A stretch of DNA of 64,000 bases from Adiantum capillus-veneris (lineage: Eukaryota > Streptophyta > Polypodiopsida > Polypodiales > Pteridaceae): positions 19,917,991 to 19,981,990 of the forward strand of contig CM043942.1 in assembly GCA_014529385.2 (NCBI GenBank), given 5' to 3'. Numbering within the stretch: position 1 is the first letter of the stretch; every line of letters begins with the position of its first letter. The position numbers were made by a program, and so were the translations under genes. The notes below the pieces were generated by a model. That model ran no database searches. It saw only the letters and a program-made list of their open reading frames with translations, and was not told the origin of the DNA. This document shows positions 1-12,270 of the stretch, one piece after another.

Positions 1-494
1 GTCTCGAGGATTCTATGGTTCAATTTTGTAAAAAATTTCTTTTCAAGTGCTTTTCACACTATTTTTAGCTTTTCATGCTTTTTTGTGATGATTTTTGACG
101 ACAAGAGAGTCCATTTTATTATTTGGATAGACGAAGGGAAGATGTGGTTCAATTTTAAAATAATTTTCTTTTTTTCTATTTTGATGCTATTGAGGCGGTC
201 CGGGGCGGGCAACAAGAGAGGCGACCTCTAAACACCTCTCAAGGCTCCCGTGCTGCTCAATTGGGGCTGGGGCAAGCACAATCAAAGATAACAACAACCC
301 ACAGCCAGAAACCAATACAAGAAAAGGGTCACCACCTAGTTGTAGATGCGAACTAGGACACACGCGATATCTCCTTGTAATCAAACACACAAAGGTAGGG
401 GAATGCAAGATAGCCACACACACCAAACACAAACATTCACCACGCCAGAGAGAGGTAAAGAGCACAAATCAATTTGAGCAACTCAGTCTTAGCC
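1..494. other. Unassigned non-coding DNA left of TTAA element copy 1
   Basis: I recognise no gene or repeat family here. An open frame on the minus strand at 187-465 has no recognisable motif. The stretch continues without an obvious break across the downstream element (after 1845), which fits a single older locus split by that insertion. Confidence 0.5.
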
Positions 495-498
495 TTAA

Positions 499-1841
499 CA
501 CTAGAATGGTAACCTAATAGGACATAAAAGTGTCCTTTCACGGTTTTGGGAAAAATTTCCAAAACCATAGTAGATCCACTCATTTTGAAAAATCCTTTCA
601 TGAGCTTATAGTTCAATAACTACTACATATGGAAAAAATGAGAAACTTGTAATTTTTCTCATCCCTTGGTCACTACAAGCCTCCAAATTTGATGGACCAG
701 TACATTTTGCCGAAAACAACAATTTCTTACGGTTGATTGCATATAAATAAGAGTGGGGATTTTTGTAGGACATGAGATAAAATGCCCCGTTAACTTCAAT
801 GGGTTGGTGACCAAAACATATGGTTGCTTTTACCTCACTAATGTGTTTTTGGGCAAAAAAATAGGTACAAAAAAGTTGCATTTTTGCCATTCTGCGGACC
901 TATCATCAAAGTTTCTATAGTCACACGCAATACAGATACTATATACATGTTTTCTTAGTTCCCTTTGGGCCTTTGGATTCAAAAGGAGACATGGAGCATG
1001 TCAAAAGGATAATGGATCTCTTACAATTGGAACCTTGGGGGCAATGATAAAGTGCTAAATACAACAAACATGAAAAAACTGGGTTTAGCATTATGACCTC
1101 TAGAAACCCATAGAAACTACTCAATATCTAGCCAAGTTTGTAGTCTATGACTAGATATGGTTACTACCTAAAAAATACACACAATTGGCCTAAGAAACTA
1201 GCAATATTGAGAAAGTTATACTTGCTACTCTAAAATGTATCGTATTCTTCAGCAAATAATCAAAAAACTCAACCATCATCATATACTATGCTATATAGCA
1301 TATTAGGTCCCCCAAAACTCAAGGAAGATTAGCTTTATGTTATACATTACACTTACACAATCAAAATTGAATTTGGATATCAAGAAAGCCACCGAAAAAA
1401 TCATAAAAGTGCTAATTCTGGCCAAAAACAGGATTATGCAATTCTTGTAAAATGGTTATAACTTTCAATTTTAGCACTTAGCTCTCCCTACAAGCATCAA
1501 AACATGTTGAGAACTATGAAGGCCGAACCTCTAGCCATCTAAACCTCTCAAACATGAAGTTTAGAGTGGTATAGTTGCCAAAAATTGAAAAAAACCAAAA
1601 AAAATGGACCCGTTTTTTCACACAGTTTAGGTTCAAAAATGTTGTGCAAGAGCAAGGTTAATGGTGAGATCGATACTCCAAAAAAAATGCTAAGTTTTTT
1701 TTGAGCTCATAAGGCAACTTTGTGGATATATAGCACCTAGAAATTCATTTTCATACTCTTCAAATAATTCAAGCAAAAGAGTCACTTAACAGGACACAAA
1801 AGTGTCCAAGGACATAAAAGTGTCCTGTTACCATTCTAGTG
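499..1841 (+). mobile_element. TTAA-flanked CACTAG element, copy 1 (1343 bp, non-autonomous)
   Basis: The element starts CACTAGAATGGTAAC and ends with the exact reverse complement, GTTACCATTCTAGTG. It is flanked by TTAA at 495-498 and 1842-1845. A hairpin-forming motif (GGACA, six bases, TGTCC) lies just inside the left end, and two of them lie in tandem inside the right end. The interior is alignable over its whole length with the copies at 10321, 17294 and 29788. Short minus-strand open frames (606-890 and 939-1124) are homologous to frames in copy 2 but are broken relative to it. No transposase domain is visible, so movement would have needed an enzyme supplied from elsewhere. The TTAA duplication is what piggyBac and Sola3 transposases make; CACTA (En/Spm) enzymes make 3-bp duplications. 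The superfamily is therefore an inference. Confidence 0.93.
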
Positions 1842-1845
1842 TTAA

Positions 1846-4825
1846 AGACTAGATGCACACAAAGCTTGATGAGAAACAGAGAGACAACACAAAACTTGAC
1901 CTTGTTCCCAATATACAAATTGTCTTAGGGTCACGGGAGCCCTCTTACCGAGCACCCTCTTACAATTGACTTTTTAGGAAAACAATTCAACAAGCCCTCA
2001 AACCAACGAGCACGAAATAGCACAACTGACTTCAAGGACAATATACCCTCAACCACTTGAGGAGCCAACTTATCAAGTCAAGTTGGAGAGAAAAGTCGTA
2101 GTTGTAGCATACAATTGCACCCAAAACTATAAATCTTATTTATGGACAAGAGTAGGCTACAAGTGTGATGCAGCGTATGGTATCACTCCACTCCTCTAGA
2201 TGGCATAACTAACTTCGAGCTTCTCCATGTACCTATGTGTAGTGATGGAATAGAGCACTCACAATGCACACACTCTACACAACTAGGCTTGAAGAGTGGT
2301 GTGTTATGTGTTGAGAATGGTGTGGTGTAGTGTGATCATGTGATGATTTACAAGGGAGAGAAAGGCTCTATTTGTAGGTTTTAGAAGCCCCGATTGGGAT
2401 TAGACCTAATCAAGTTTATTTGAAGGAATAAAAGATTATGCATATTTTGATTTTTTTAAAATGAGGGTGGGTCTCTCTTGTCCTTTGAGTCACATGGATG
2501 TGGGCTCAAGGGAAGAGAATTATTGAGGATGAAAGGAGAGAGGGATTGAGTGAATAATTTGGGAGTGCCTACTCTAGTAGAGGGTGCATTTTACAATAAG
2601 GTTAGTGGTTAGTAGTTAGTAATTATCACTACAAAATATTTACAAAATCATTCACCAAATGGTGAGATATATGATGAGAAAAGTTAGAGAAGGGATGAGC
2701 TTGTAAAGAGAGGTTGAAGCTTTGGAGAAGTTGACATTCACCTCTTTACAGCACCGGAAGAAGAAGCGGTCGGCATGGCGAAGTTGCACGTGTCAATGAA
2801 GCTATGTAATTTCGAAACTTTGGATAATTCATGATAAAAGCCTTCATTTGCAGAGGTTAACCTTGGATTTTTGATGATTTTTTGAAGTTCTTTACAAAGC
2901 TGAAGAGAGTATGGTAATATGGACATATATGTAGAGAGAAAGGGGGACACATAGGGTGTAGAAATGGAGGATGAAGGCTATGGAGGTGTGAGAGAAGTGG
3001 CAATGGTGAAGAGGGTGAATTAGGACATGGGAGTTGCACGTTTGGGAGTGGGAAGGAGAGGGAGGAGTGTGTAAGAGTGAGTAGGTGTGTGGAAGGGTGA
3101 GAGAAATAAGAAGATTTTTTGGGTGTATGAGGTGGGAGTTTTGAAGTCTGCCATAAATTTCATGTAAAATGGTGCTTGACTTCAAAATTTCTGAAAAACG
3201 TATGGAAAATACTTCACCTCACAAGCTACGTTTTTTTTTTTGTAAGTATCCTCAAATTCGGATCATAAGAAGGTGCCAAAATTCGAGCAAAAAGCTGTCC
3301 CTGCAACACCTAATAAAGCTTGAAGTGGGCCACTATTTGATTATGTTTCCTTTGTAGTCTTCCAAGTGAGCCCCCCATACATCAACCATGACCTAATATT
3401 TCCAAGGATCTTGCCAACATGTATGGTATAGGATAAGTATCAAATATAATATATACTTGCGGGGTAAGGAGATAGGCTAGCTAGTCATGAAAAATGGACA
3501 CATGGGATGCATGGTGGAAAAAAATATATAAAATAAAAGGAGGAAAATCATGAGGGAAGGAAACCTCAATTATTATCTCCTTTGAGTAATTCATGGAATT
3601 TATTTGAAGATAAAATCTATGTACTTGTGAATATTTAACTGGGAGGGATGGAAAAAAATATGACGGAGTCGATAAGGTTATTGGTGAATTTTTACAATGA
3701 AGTCACATAAAGGTTTTTCAAGGCTCGTGTGAGTTGAGCTTAAGGGATAGAATGATAGTAAAATATGTATGCGATGGAAGCTATCATACTTAGGCTTGAT
3801 AACGCACACCTAGAAATATATATTTATATAAATACAAAAAATTTGGAAAAAAAAACCCTTTATACTTAGGTCCTTTATTTGATAGAAAATATTTACATAT
3901 AAAGAGGACCATAATGTTATAATTTTTTGTGTGTGTCTCCTAGCCCAATGACTCGCTTAACGATTTAATAAAAAAATGTGATAAAAACCTTAAACACACG
4001 CACACTATTTACAATGAAAAAGCGAGCCTAGTCATTGTGCTAGGGTGTTTTTGTGGGGTGAAGTGGCTTCTTAAAATTATTTTATGAGAGAAAAAACGGC
4101 TATCACTATTTTTTGCTTCTGTGCTTTTCGGCATTTCCAAAAGAAAGGCCCTTTCTAAAATGACTTAAAACTAGAAATGATGTTTTAAGCCACCATTTGG
4201 GTGAAAAAAGGTCATACGATGAAGAGACGAGATTAGACGGGACTTTTATGTGTATTATTTTATAAAAAGCAATATTCTAAATATGTTCAGATAGTATGGG
4301 ATTGTCGTAACTATGCCAGAGTACCACAATATTGCCTAGTTCATTCTCAAGCTACATTACTTGTTTGGGTACTGTTTTTATTAAACAATTTGTAGCAAAG
4401 GTAACCTTGGTCATTGATTATTTTTTTGATGACAAAAGATCCATAAGACTCTTGTACTTACCCACCATTGATAAGGAGCTATGTTTGGGCTTCACTCACA
4501 AGAATACCATCTCGTGGAGTGCAATATGTAATCATGTTAATGTATAACGTGAGTTTGAAAGGAGGGGTTTTAAAATGCAAGAAAACTAGACAATTTAATA
4601 GATATACATTAAAATAAGGAGTTTTTATATTCAATTTTGGAAAAAATTCCTAAAATAAGGGGTCATTTTATTCATTCATAAATGTTAAAAGAGGGGTTTT
4701 TTTAATACCCCACGAACGCACGTTATATAGGGGGGTACTGAAAAATGAAACCCCCAAGAATACCATATCCCCTTCTTCAGAATTTTGAGTAGATTGTTTA
4801 GGGTTAGCATAACTCTTTTGTCTAT
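1846..4825. other. Unassigned non-coding DNA, no gene recognised
   Basis: About 3 kb without a supported gene. The first kilobase has the look of retrotransposon LTR or leader DNA but no paired copy was found in the window. A purine-rich stretch lies at about 2.9-3.15 kb. The only open frames (for example 2738-2950 minus and 4332-4547 plus) are short, lack motifs and look like chance. Confidence 0.5.
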
Positions 4826-4829
4826 CTTG

Positions 4830-6260
4830 AGAAGTCTAAGTTATATCCTATCTTAATTCTTCTCATGATCACTAAGCTTACGAGAAGTATAACTTGCCAT
4901 AGTTCTGCCATCTTGAGTAAGAAATCCTCCTAAAACAAATTTATTGGCATCAATTGTTAGTTCAAACTTTTGGTTGAAATGAAGAAGGTTTAGGATAGGG
5001 GCTGATACTAGGTATCTTTTAGTTTTTCAAAGTTGGCCTTGTGATCTAATTTACATACAATTCTCATCCCTTTCTTTAATAACTATGTTAAAGGTGCTAT
5101 GATAAGAGCATAATCCTTGACAAGGAGAGTGTACCGTCTTGTAATTCCAAGGAATCCCCTTATTTCACTAGTATAAGTAGGCTAGGACCATTCCATAATT
5201 TCTTTGATTTTGTTGGTATTGATCGGAATACCTTTGGAAGATATATTAAAACCAAGATAGCTTACTTGGGGAGAACAAAAGGCACACTTGCTTTCCTGAA
5301 CATATAGCTAATGCTAGTGTAAGATTTCTAAGACTTCACAAACATGCTCATCATTATCTACCTCATCTTTACAATAGATCAAGATATCATCAAAGAAAAC
5401 TAGAACAAAATCATCTAAGTAAGGTGTAAAAATATCCTGCATTAGTCAATTGAAGCTTGTCAAAGCATTGGTATGTAAATTACTATGGACTCATAATGTC
5501 CATACTTGGTGTTAAAAGTCGTCTTTAGAATGTCCCACTCTTTGATCGTTATCTATTAGTACATAAATCAAAGGTCAATCTTTGTGGACATTTTAGCTAG
5601 CCCCATGTAATTAGTTTAATAGCTCGTCAATTCTAGTAATGGAGTACTTGTTCTTGACAGTGACTTGATTAAGCTGGCGATAGTCTACACAAAGTTGCAG
5701 TGAACCAACCTTTTTCTTTTGGAAAAGGACTAGAGCACCCCAAGGCAGAGTACTAGGTTGTATGAATCCTTTCTGAATGAGCTATTTGAGTTGATTTTTG
5801 AGCTCATTAGATTTAAGGGGTGAAATCTTTTAAGGTCTCTTTGACACGGGTTCACAACTTGGGATACTTTCAATTTCATGATTGACTTCTCTAGTCATTG
5901 GAAGACTTGTAAGATCCTTCTCCCAGCCCATCAAGTCAAAAGTTTGAATCTCATTCATCTACTTTGTTGAGTTTAATTGCATAAATGTGTTGATCCTTTT
6001 GTAAACCCTTAAGAAGTCTACTAGCCTTGACTATGTGAGCTTTAGGCTTGCCACTCATTCCTTGAACTAAAACCACATTTCCTAGTTTTTATATAAAGGT
6101 AAAATTATCTTGTACACAATGAATGTGATCTCCTTTTTATTTCAACCAATCCATCCCCAATATCCCATCATAAATCCCTAGAGGTAAAGTGTAAAAGTGT
6201 GGAAGTAGAGTATCCCCCTAGTTCAGATCCTATCTGACCTTTTGCGGGGTGCACCTTTAA
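4830..6260 (-). pseudogene. Ty3/gypsy pol relic: protease tail, reverse transcriptase, RNase H
   Basis: Read on the minus strand this is a decayed gypsy polyprotein. The second conserved block of a retroviral-type protease, GILGMDWL, is at about 6141-6170. The reverse transcriptase follows: [14 protein letters not shown] and LCVDYRQLN near 5700, then the polymerase active-site block YLDDFVLVFFDDILIY at about 5375-5425, then SYLGFNISSKGI. The RNase H start is readable at about 4860-4990, including TIDANKFVLGGFLTQDG and YTSRKLSDHEKN. FFDDILIY with this spacing is typical of plant chromovirus-type gypsy elements, but no chromodomain is visible, so the lineage is an inference. Many stops and several frameshifts rule out function. 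No LTRs were found for it. Confidence 0.85.
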
Positions 6261-7259
6261 GAAACTATTCATATAATGGGCATTCAAAGAGTATTAAAAA
6301 ACCTCGTGCATGCTTGACGTAATAAAATGACCCTTTTTTCTTCAAAAACTGACGGGTTTTTCTCTAAAATCAATTAAAAACCCCCTTTTGTTAATATAAT
6401 CCTATTCAAATTCTAAAATTTGGCAATTAAAAAACCCATTTATTTGAACTCATGTGGTAACCTACATGTTCAAGAGGCGAACACCCTCAAGTTTGATCAA
6501 TTGTCCTAGGGGATTCACTCTGTATACAAAACGAGAGGCCACCTGTGAGCAGACAACTTTGATAAAACCCCTATATATGACCCATATTAGGGACCCATTA
6601 GGGAATATGACCCTCCTTTCTATGCTTATACGACAATAAATGAGGAAAACTATCATACGCCTTTCTTACATAGAAAATTTAGGTCTCACATGATCTAACT
6701 AAGTAAAACTAGTCAAAGAGTGTGTAGCATAGTGACTGGCAATGCACTGCAAAACCACTTCTATTGATAACTAGATGTATCATGAACTTCAAACTATGTG
6801 CCCAATCAGCCCTGCACTCTGGTTACTCGTCCAATTCTGACCCATCAAAAGTAAATCAACCCTTATCTATGACCGGTTTGATGAAAATTTTGATATGTGA
6901 CCTGATAAAAAACTTCCCCAAAATTCATCCAAATTCTAGTGCACACCAGTGACCAATCATTACAAGTAATCAACACGAGTCAGGTCCCCCCCCCCCCCCC
7001 ATAAATATGATACCCCCCTCCCTTATTTTTAAGCTTGGAAGATAAACTATTTAGGGCCTTCCCCTAACTTATACGCTTATGTAACTTGTAAAAGAAAACT
7101 CCCTCCCTTGAACTTACCTGGTGCGGTAAGTTTTCCATGGTGAATCCCCCGGGTCTACTATATGCTGAGTTATGACTTCTTTCCCATTTGTTAGATTCTA
7201 CAACTAATCTCTTTGTAGGGTATTGGTTTTGCTTTAGCTTTCTCATGCATTTAGGAGAG
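6261..7259. other. Unassigned DNA between two gypsy relics, with a 15-bp C run
   Basis: No gene is recognisable. It lies upstream (on the minus strand) of the protease of the 4.8-6.3 kb relic and may contain its eroded gag. A run of 15 C is at 6986-7000. The overlapping open frames on both strands near 6460-6650 have no motif. Confidence 0.45.
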
Positions 7260-8130
7260 AGAAATGAGTGCGTGCTTCCTCAGTCAATCAACAATTCAAC
7301 TTTTTCACCTTGGCAAGTTCTCGATGCTTAGATGATTTCTTATTGTTGTCTTACCCTAGGATTGTTGATTATGGCATGTAGAGTTTCTGGCTCAACACTT
7401 GGTATCCTACTATTGGCTCTTCCATAATAATGAGCTTGACCCACATCTTCTCTTCCATGGCCTCTTCCTAAATTCCTTCCTTCGCAACGAACTGGTTGAC
7501 CTCTACCATTTGGTGCTACAAGAATTGCATTTGTGCTCGTTGCTACATATCTACTAGGATGCTAGTTCTTGTAGTGACCTAGATCATTATATTCATAGCA
7601 ATGAATATTTGGATGTTGGGTTTGATTTAGTCTAGTTTCTACTACTACAAGGCAAGGTTGATAAGACTAATTAGCAAGTCTAGGGTTCCAATTGTTGGGC
7701 CTGCCCCTTTGATTTCTAATGTTTGATCTTTCATCATTCCTAACAATTTCTTTGGCCACATAGTAGTTGACACAAAGGCATTGAATGACGTCCCTTTTTG
7801 GTTAAAGAGAAGAGTACTCCATGGAGAAATGACAGGTTGAATGAAGCCTTGGTCAGAAAGTTGAGTGATTTTCTCTTTGAGTTCTATAGACTTGGGTACC
7901 GACATCTTGTTTGATCTATGAGAGATTGATTGAGCTTCTAGAATAAGCTCTATTTCATGATCAACTTCACACTTGGTCGATAATGTTGAAAGTCTTCAAG
8001 AAACACATCATCAAATTTGGTAAGCCACTCAAGTTTAGGTGTTCTCAACTTCTTCTGTGCTAGATTAAGATTTACTGCATGAATCATCTCCTTCTTTTTA
8101 TAGATTTTCATTAGTTTAGTGAAGTTCACG
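7260..8130 (-). pseudogene. Rearranged Ty3/gypsy relic: reverse-transcriptase start followed by gag
   Basis: On the minus strand, 8130 down to about 7800 encodes the region leading into a gypsy reverse transcriptase: EWLTKFDDVFLEDF, then ELKEKITQLSDQGFIQP and VISPWSTLLF at about 7810-7890. Instead of the rest of that enzyme, the sequence passes into gag C-terminal material. A degenerate zinc knuckle (HCYEYNDLGHYKN) lies near 7570-7610, a basic linker follows, and the start of a protease (GEKVELLID) is near 7290-7310. The order pol-start, gag, protease is wrong for one element. The stretch is therefore two elements joined by deletion or recombination, or one that has lost its middle. Stops and frameshifts are frequent. 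Confidence 0.72.
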
Positions 8131-8502
8131 AGGCTCCCACTCTTGCTAGAGAAGTATGTCGACTACAATTATTCCCATTATTGTTGTCATTAGAGAAATT
8201 TTGGACTCAAATTTGGTCCTTTTAGCGCTAGAGGGAGAATGCAACACGACCAATGGATGGCGGGCTACCGTAACGATAGCTCCGATTTTTCTTGTTTTTA
8301 TCTCAAATTTTAGCATTTTCAGAAAACAATCTTTAGTTGCATAAAAAAACGAATATAGGACAAATGTACCATAGCTCACACTCAATGCAATTGTGCAAAC
8401 TTTTTTGATAGGAGGAACTTCATAGTACTCCCGCTTATTCTTATTCATTTACGGTCAACTAACTATTCTGCTCGCATTTGACTGTATTGTGTTTGCGCTC
8501 AG

Positions 8503-9235
8503 AAACACTCCTCCTCTCATAACTGTGTTGTGCATCTTGCCATAGAAGAATCAATAATAGAGAACAAAAGACCTCTACGACCATCCGCCGCCAGTATTAA
8601 GTCTGTGAAAATTTTGAACAACTTCGATTTGGACAATGGTCGATGGCTTTCCACCACCATTACAATTGGAAGCTGGATTCTCCTACACACCAGGAAGAGA
8701 AAGCGCATGGGCAATGAGTTTGTGAACAATTATAAAGGTAGGGCAAAAAACTTTTGCTTGTCACACAAACACGCAAAACACTCAAAGAGGTTCTCATTGA
8801 ACACGCATATACATAAATCAAAGTTGCGTCTATGAACAACGCCGATAGGATTTCCAATAAACTAACCAGATTGTAAGTTTTCTTACATCCACAATAGATT
8901 TTACTCTTCACTCATGTATTGTGTGTTTAACCTGCCAGTTTGTAGATATTTATCCTTTCGACAAAGAAGGCTGGCAACCGGTGGATTGCATTATTGGCAT
9001 TTTTGATGCATTCCATGCAACTGTGGGAGAGCTACTCTATAACACTAATACCAGAAGAGCGTTGACTGAAAGAGGGGTTTTCTTCTTTGACCACTTTTAT
9101 AATGCTCCGCGTTCTGCACTTGGCTTCAGCACTCTAGAATATCTCCCGGTTCCTTCAAAGGACAATCCAGAGTGGCTAGTCCCTTCATTTGGAACCACTG
9201 AATGTTTCAGACTAAAGCTCCATCAAGAAATATAA
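8503..9235 (+). CDS. Candidate two-exon gene or gene 3' end, function unknown
   Basis: Two open segments join cleanly if an intron at 8738-8945 is removed. The left segment follows a pyrimidine-rich tract and an AG at 8501-8502 and stays open to a GTAGGG donor at 8738. The right segment starts after TTTGTAG at 8946 and ends at the TAA at 9233-9235. The intron falls after the first base of a codon, and the joined frame reads NNYK then DIYPFDKEGWQPVD without a break. The joined frame codes for about 174 residues. The N-terminal half is basic (TRKRKR) and the C-terminal half has PRSALGFSTLEYLPVP. I do not recognise the family and no upstream start exon was found, so it may be partial or a relic. 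Base composition is less AT-rich than the surroundings, which favours real coding sequence. Confidence 0.45.
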
Positions 9236-9309
9236 GAGTGTTGAAGACCAAATATTGCTAGTTGGCTGGTACGTCTTTCAATCTTCACGCCCATGCATGT
9301 GTTCATCGA

Positions 9310-9890
9310 ATTATTCCATGATAAAGATATTAGAAAGACTAAATCTATGCTACCCTGCAAGACAGAGAAATGGCTTGGTTTTTTTGGATGAATCTTGGGA
9401 TGTCCATGATTTTGATGGCATCTTATGAAAGGTAAATAAGAAGTCTATTGTGTGTAAGTGCATGATAGCTTCTGAAAATTTCATAGCTTCCTTCCACTAC
9501 ATAAGGTAGCATCGAGTGAATGGTCATCTAGTAGCTTTTGGATTAAGATTTAACTGATGACCTGAACAATCATTTGAGAATGCTTGAGGTATGGTGTGGA
9601 ATTGATCTTCTAACTATTCTTAGTATTCAAGGCAATGTGATACTTTGGCAAGTGTGCAAGGATTTGGAGAACGAGGTTGACCTCAGCCTGCCTCCAAAAT
9701 ATCTTTTCCAATGCAACATGAGAAAGGTAGTATGTTTTGTATGTAAACATTAATGCAGTGTTAGTTATTTCCCTGCTGGTTATCATAACTAAATATTGGT
9801 ATAATCTAACGCTTTGATTAACTATCATATAGGTGCCTCAGAGAAAGGAGAAGCTCATGAAGGTTTTGTGTTTGTTCATTCATTGAAAAT
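9310..9890 (+). other. Exon-like open segments downstream of the candidate gene
   Basis: Three short open stretches resemble eroded exons: about 9320-9430 (contains NGLVFLDESWDVHDFDGIL before a stop), 9546-9727 (contains LWQVCKDLENEVDLSLPPK and ends at a GTAGTA donor-like site), and 9833-9886 after an acceptor-like ATAG. They are on the same strand as the candidate gene at 8503-9235 but do not join it in one frame. They could be a decayed neighbour or paralogue. I assign no function. Confidence 0.25.
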
Positions 9891-10316
9891 GTAAAGCACA
9901 ATACAAGGTAATCACCCCAAGGCAAGTCGACTCTTGGCTCCTTGAACCCTCAAGAAGGTGTTCCAAAAGCCTACTAGCCAACCAAAGTGACGGCTAGCCT
10001 TTATTAGCCCAGGGCATCAGTTTAGGGCCTTGACCAAGTGATCCAAGGTGATTCCCCTCTCTTGCCAAGTGCCAATAAGGCATTAGGCCTCACAAAGACA
10101 CATCATAACATAGAAATTTTATTTTCGTGTGTCTAGTAGCATTTTTGCTACTTTTTCGTTTGTCTAGTAGCATTTTTTCTACTTTTTTGTGACACTTTTT
10201 TGCTTCATTGTTTTTTTTCTAGCACTTTTTTATTTCTTCCATCATGAGAGTTTTTATGGCAATTGGACTAAAAAACTTAATCATAGCCCTAGGTCATGTT
10301 CAAAATGTATGGAGTA
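9891..10316. other. Unassigned DNA left of TTAA element copy 2
   Basis: No gene or known repeat recognised. T-rich runs occur at about 10140-10240. Confidence 0.5.
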
Positions 10317-10320
10317 TTAA

Positions 10321-11659
10321 CACTAGAATGGTAACAAAACACTTTTATGTCCTTGGACACTTTTGTGTCCTGTTAAGTGACCATTTTGCTTGAATTATTT
10401 GAAGAGTATGAAAATGAATTTCTAGGTGCTATATATCCACAAAGTTGCCTTATGAGATGAAAAAAACTTAGAATTTTTTTTTGAGTATCGATCTCACCAT
10501 TAACCTTACTCTTGCACAACATTTTTGAACCTAAATTGTGCGAAAAAACGGGTCCTGTTTTTGGCTTTTTTTCAATTCTTGGCAGCTATACCACTCTAAA
10601 CTTCATGTTTGTGAGGTTTAGATGGCTAGAGATCAGGCGTTCATAGTTATCAACATGTTTTGATGCTTGTAGGGAGAGCTAAGTGTTAAAATTGAAAGTT
10701 ATGACCAATTTACAAGAATTGCATAATCCTGTTTTTTGATCGAAATTAGCACTTTTATGATTTTTTCGGTGGCTTTCTTGATATCCAAATTCAATTTTGA
10801 TTGTGTAAGTGTAATGTATAACATAAAGCTAATCTTCCTTGAGTGTTGGGGGACCTAATATGCTATATAGTAAAGTATATGATGATGGTTGAGTTTTTTT
10901 ATTGCTGAAGAATACGATACATTTTAGAGTAGCAAGTATAACTTTCTCAATATTGCTAGTTTCTTAGGCCATTTGTGTGTATTTTGTAGGTAGTGACCAT
11001 ATCTAATCATAAACTACAAATTTGGCTAGATATTGAGTAGTTTTTATGGGTTTCTAGAGGTCATAATGCTAAACCTAGTTTTTTTATGTTTGCTGTATTT
11101 AACACTTTATCATTGCCCCCAAGGTTCCAATTGTAAGAGATCCATTATCCTTTTGACATGCTCCATGGCTCATTTTGAATCCAGAGGCCCAAAGAGAACT
11201 AAGAAAACATGTATATAGTATCTATATTGAGCGTGACTATAGAAACTTTGATGATAGGTCTGCAGAATGGCAAAAATGCAACTTTTTTGTACCTATTTTT
11301 TTTGCCCAAAAAAAACTTAGTGAGGTAAAAGCAACCCTATGTTTTGGTCACCAACCCATTGAAGTTAATGGGGCTTTTTATGTCATGTCCTACAAAAATC
11401 TCCACTCTTATTTATATGCAATCAACCGTAAGAAATTACTGTTTTGGGCAAAATGCACTGGTCCATCGACTTTGGAGGCTTGTAGTGACCAAGGGATGAG
11501 AAAAATTACAAGTTTCTCATTTTTCCCATATGTAGTAGTTATTGAACTATAAGCTCATGAAAGGATTTTTCAAAATGAGTGGATCTACTATGGTTTTGGA
11601 AAATTTTCCCAAAACCTTGAAAGGACACTTTTATGTCCTGTTAGGTTACCATTCTAGTG
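10321..11659 (-). mobile_element. TTAA-flanked CACTAG element, copy 2 (1339 bp, inverted)
   Basis: This copy lies in the opposite orientation to copies 1, 3 and 4: the end with two hairpin motifs comes first. It starts CACTAGAATGGTAAC at 10321 and ends CTAGTG at 11659, with TTAA at 10317-10320 and 11660-11663. An open frame of 125 codons at 11175-11552 is shared with copy 3, but it opens with TTG, has an in-frame stop just upstream and no ATG near its start. An overlapping frame at 11033-11218 matches a frame in copy 1. Neither resembles a transposase. Confidence 0.93.
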
Positions 11660-11663
11660 TTAA

Positions 11664-12270
11664 GACTATTAGTAAGAGTCTATGACTAATGAGAAATGAA
11701 CCTACATTAACCTGAGGTCAAGGCCAATTACGTATGATCTGCACACATAAAACCTAATTTTTTGATGAGTTAATATCCACAAAGCAAAGTGTTGAAACTT
11801 TAGTATGCCTAGATTTTGAACATGAAAGAACTATAGCTTAGAAGCAAAAATTATTTGAGCCAAGCATAGAGAATGGCAAGATCAACAAAAGAGTAAAATC
11901 ATGGAAGGATTTTACATCTTCATGCTCTTTGTGCATCTTTGAGAAAGCATCCACTTGGTAGAGAAGTCTCTTGATCTTTTTATTACAATCCAAGTTGATT
12001 GAAGATAAGTGTAAACGCAAGCTCCAAAGGCCTTTTATTGAAATTCAAAATCACACAAAAAAACATTAATGAAAACCTAAAGCTAGGGTCTTGCATATCT
12101 GAATTTTCCAAAGGGAAAAAAGCCCAAAGGAGAAAAGTGCCTTTGGTTATGTACATGGTGCTCTTTGATAGAAAATGTATGTATACACAACAACAATGAG
12201 AGAGAATGAGCTTTTACATAAGAAAATTTATTTGTAAAAACCTCTCATGCATGATTCAAAAGTTGATTAA
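11664..12270. other. Unassigned DNA, no gene recognised
   Basis: Short frames at 11838-12020 (minus) and 11999-12199 (plus) have no motif. Nothing else is visible. Confidence 0.5.

Noticed and set aside
499-1841. CACTA (En/Spm) superfamily assignment for the 1.34-kb family because of the CACTA ends
   Set aside because: En/Spm elements make 3-bp direct duplications. Here the duplication is TTAA, shown twice by restored reading frames; the flanking bases do not give a matching 3-bp direct repeat.
8946-9235. Weak resemblance of the right exon of the candidate gene to the C-terminal part of 2-oxoglutarate/iron oxygenases
   Set aside because: Only scattered residues fit and the iron-binding His would be missing, so I do not use it as an annotation.
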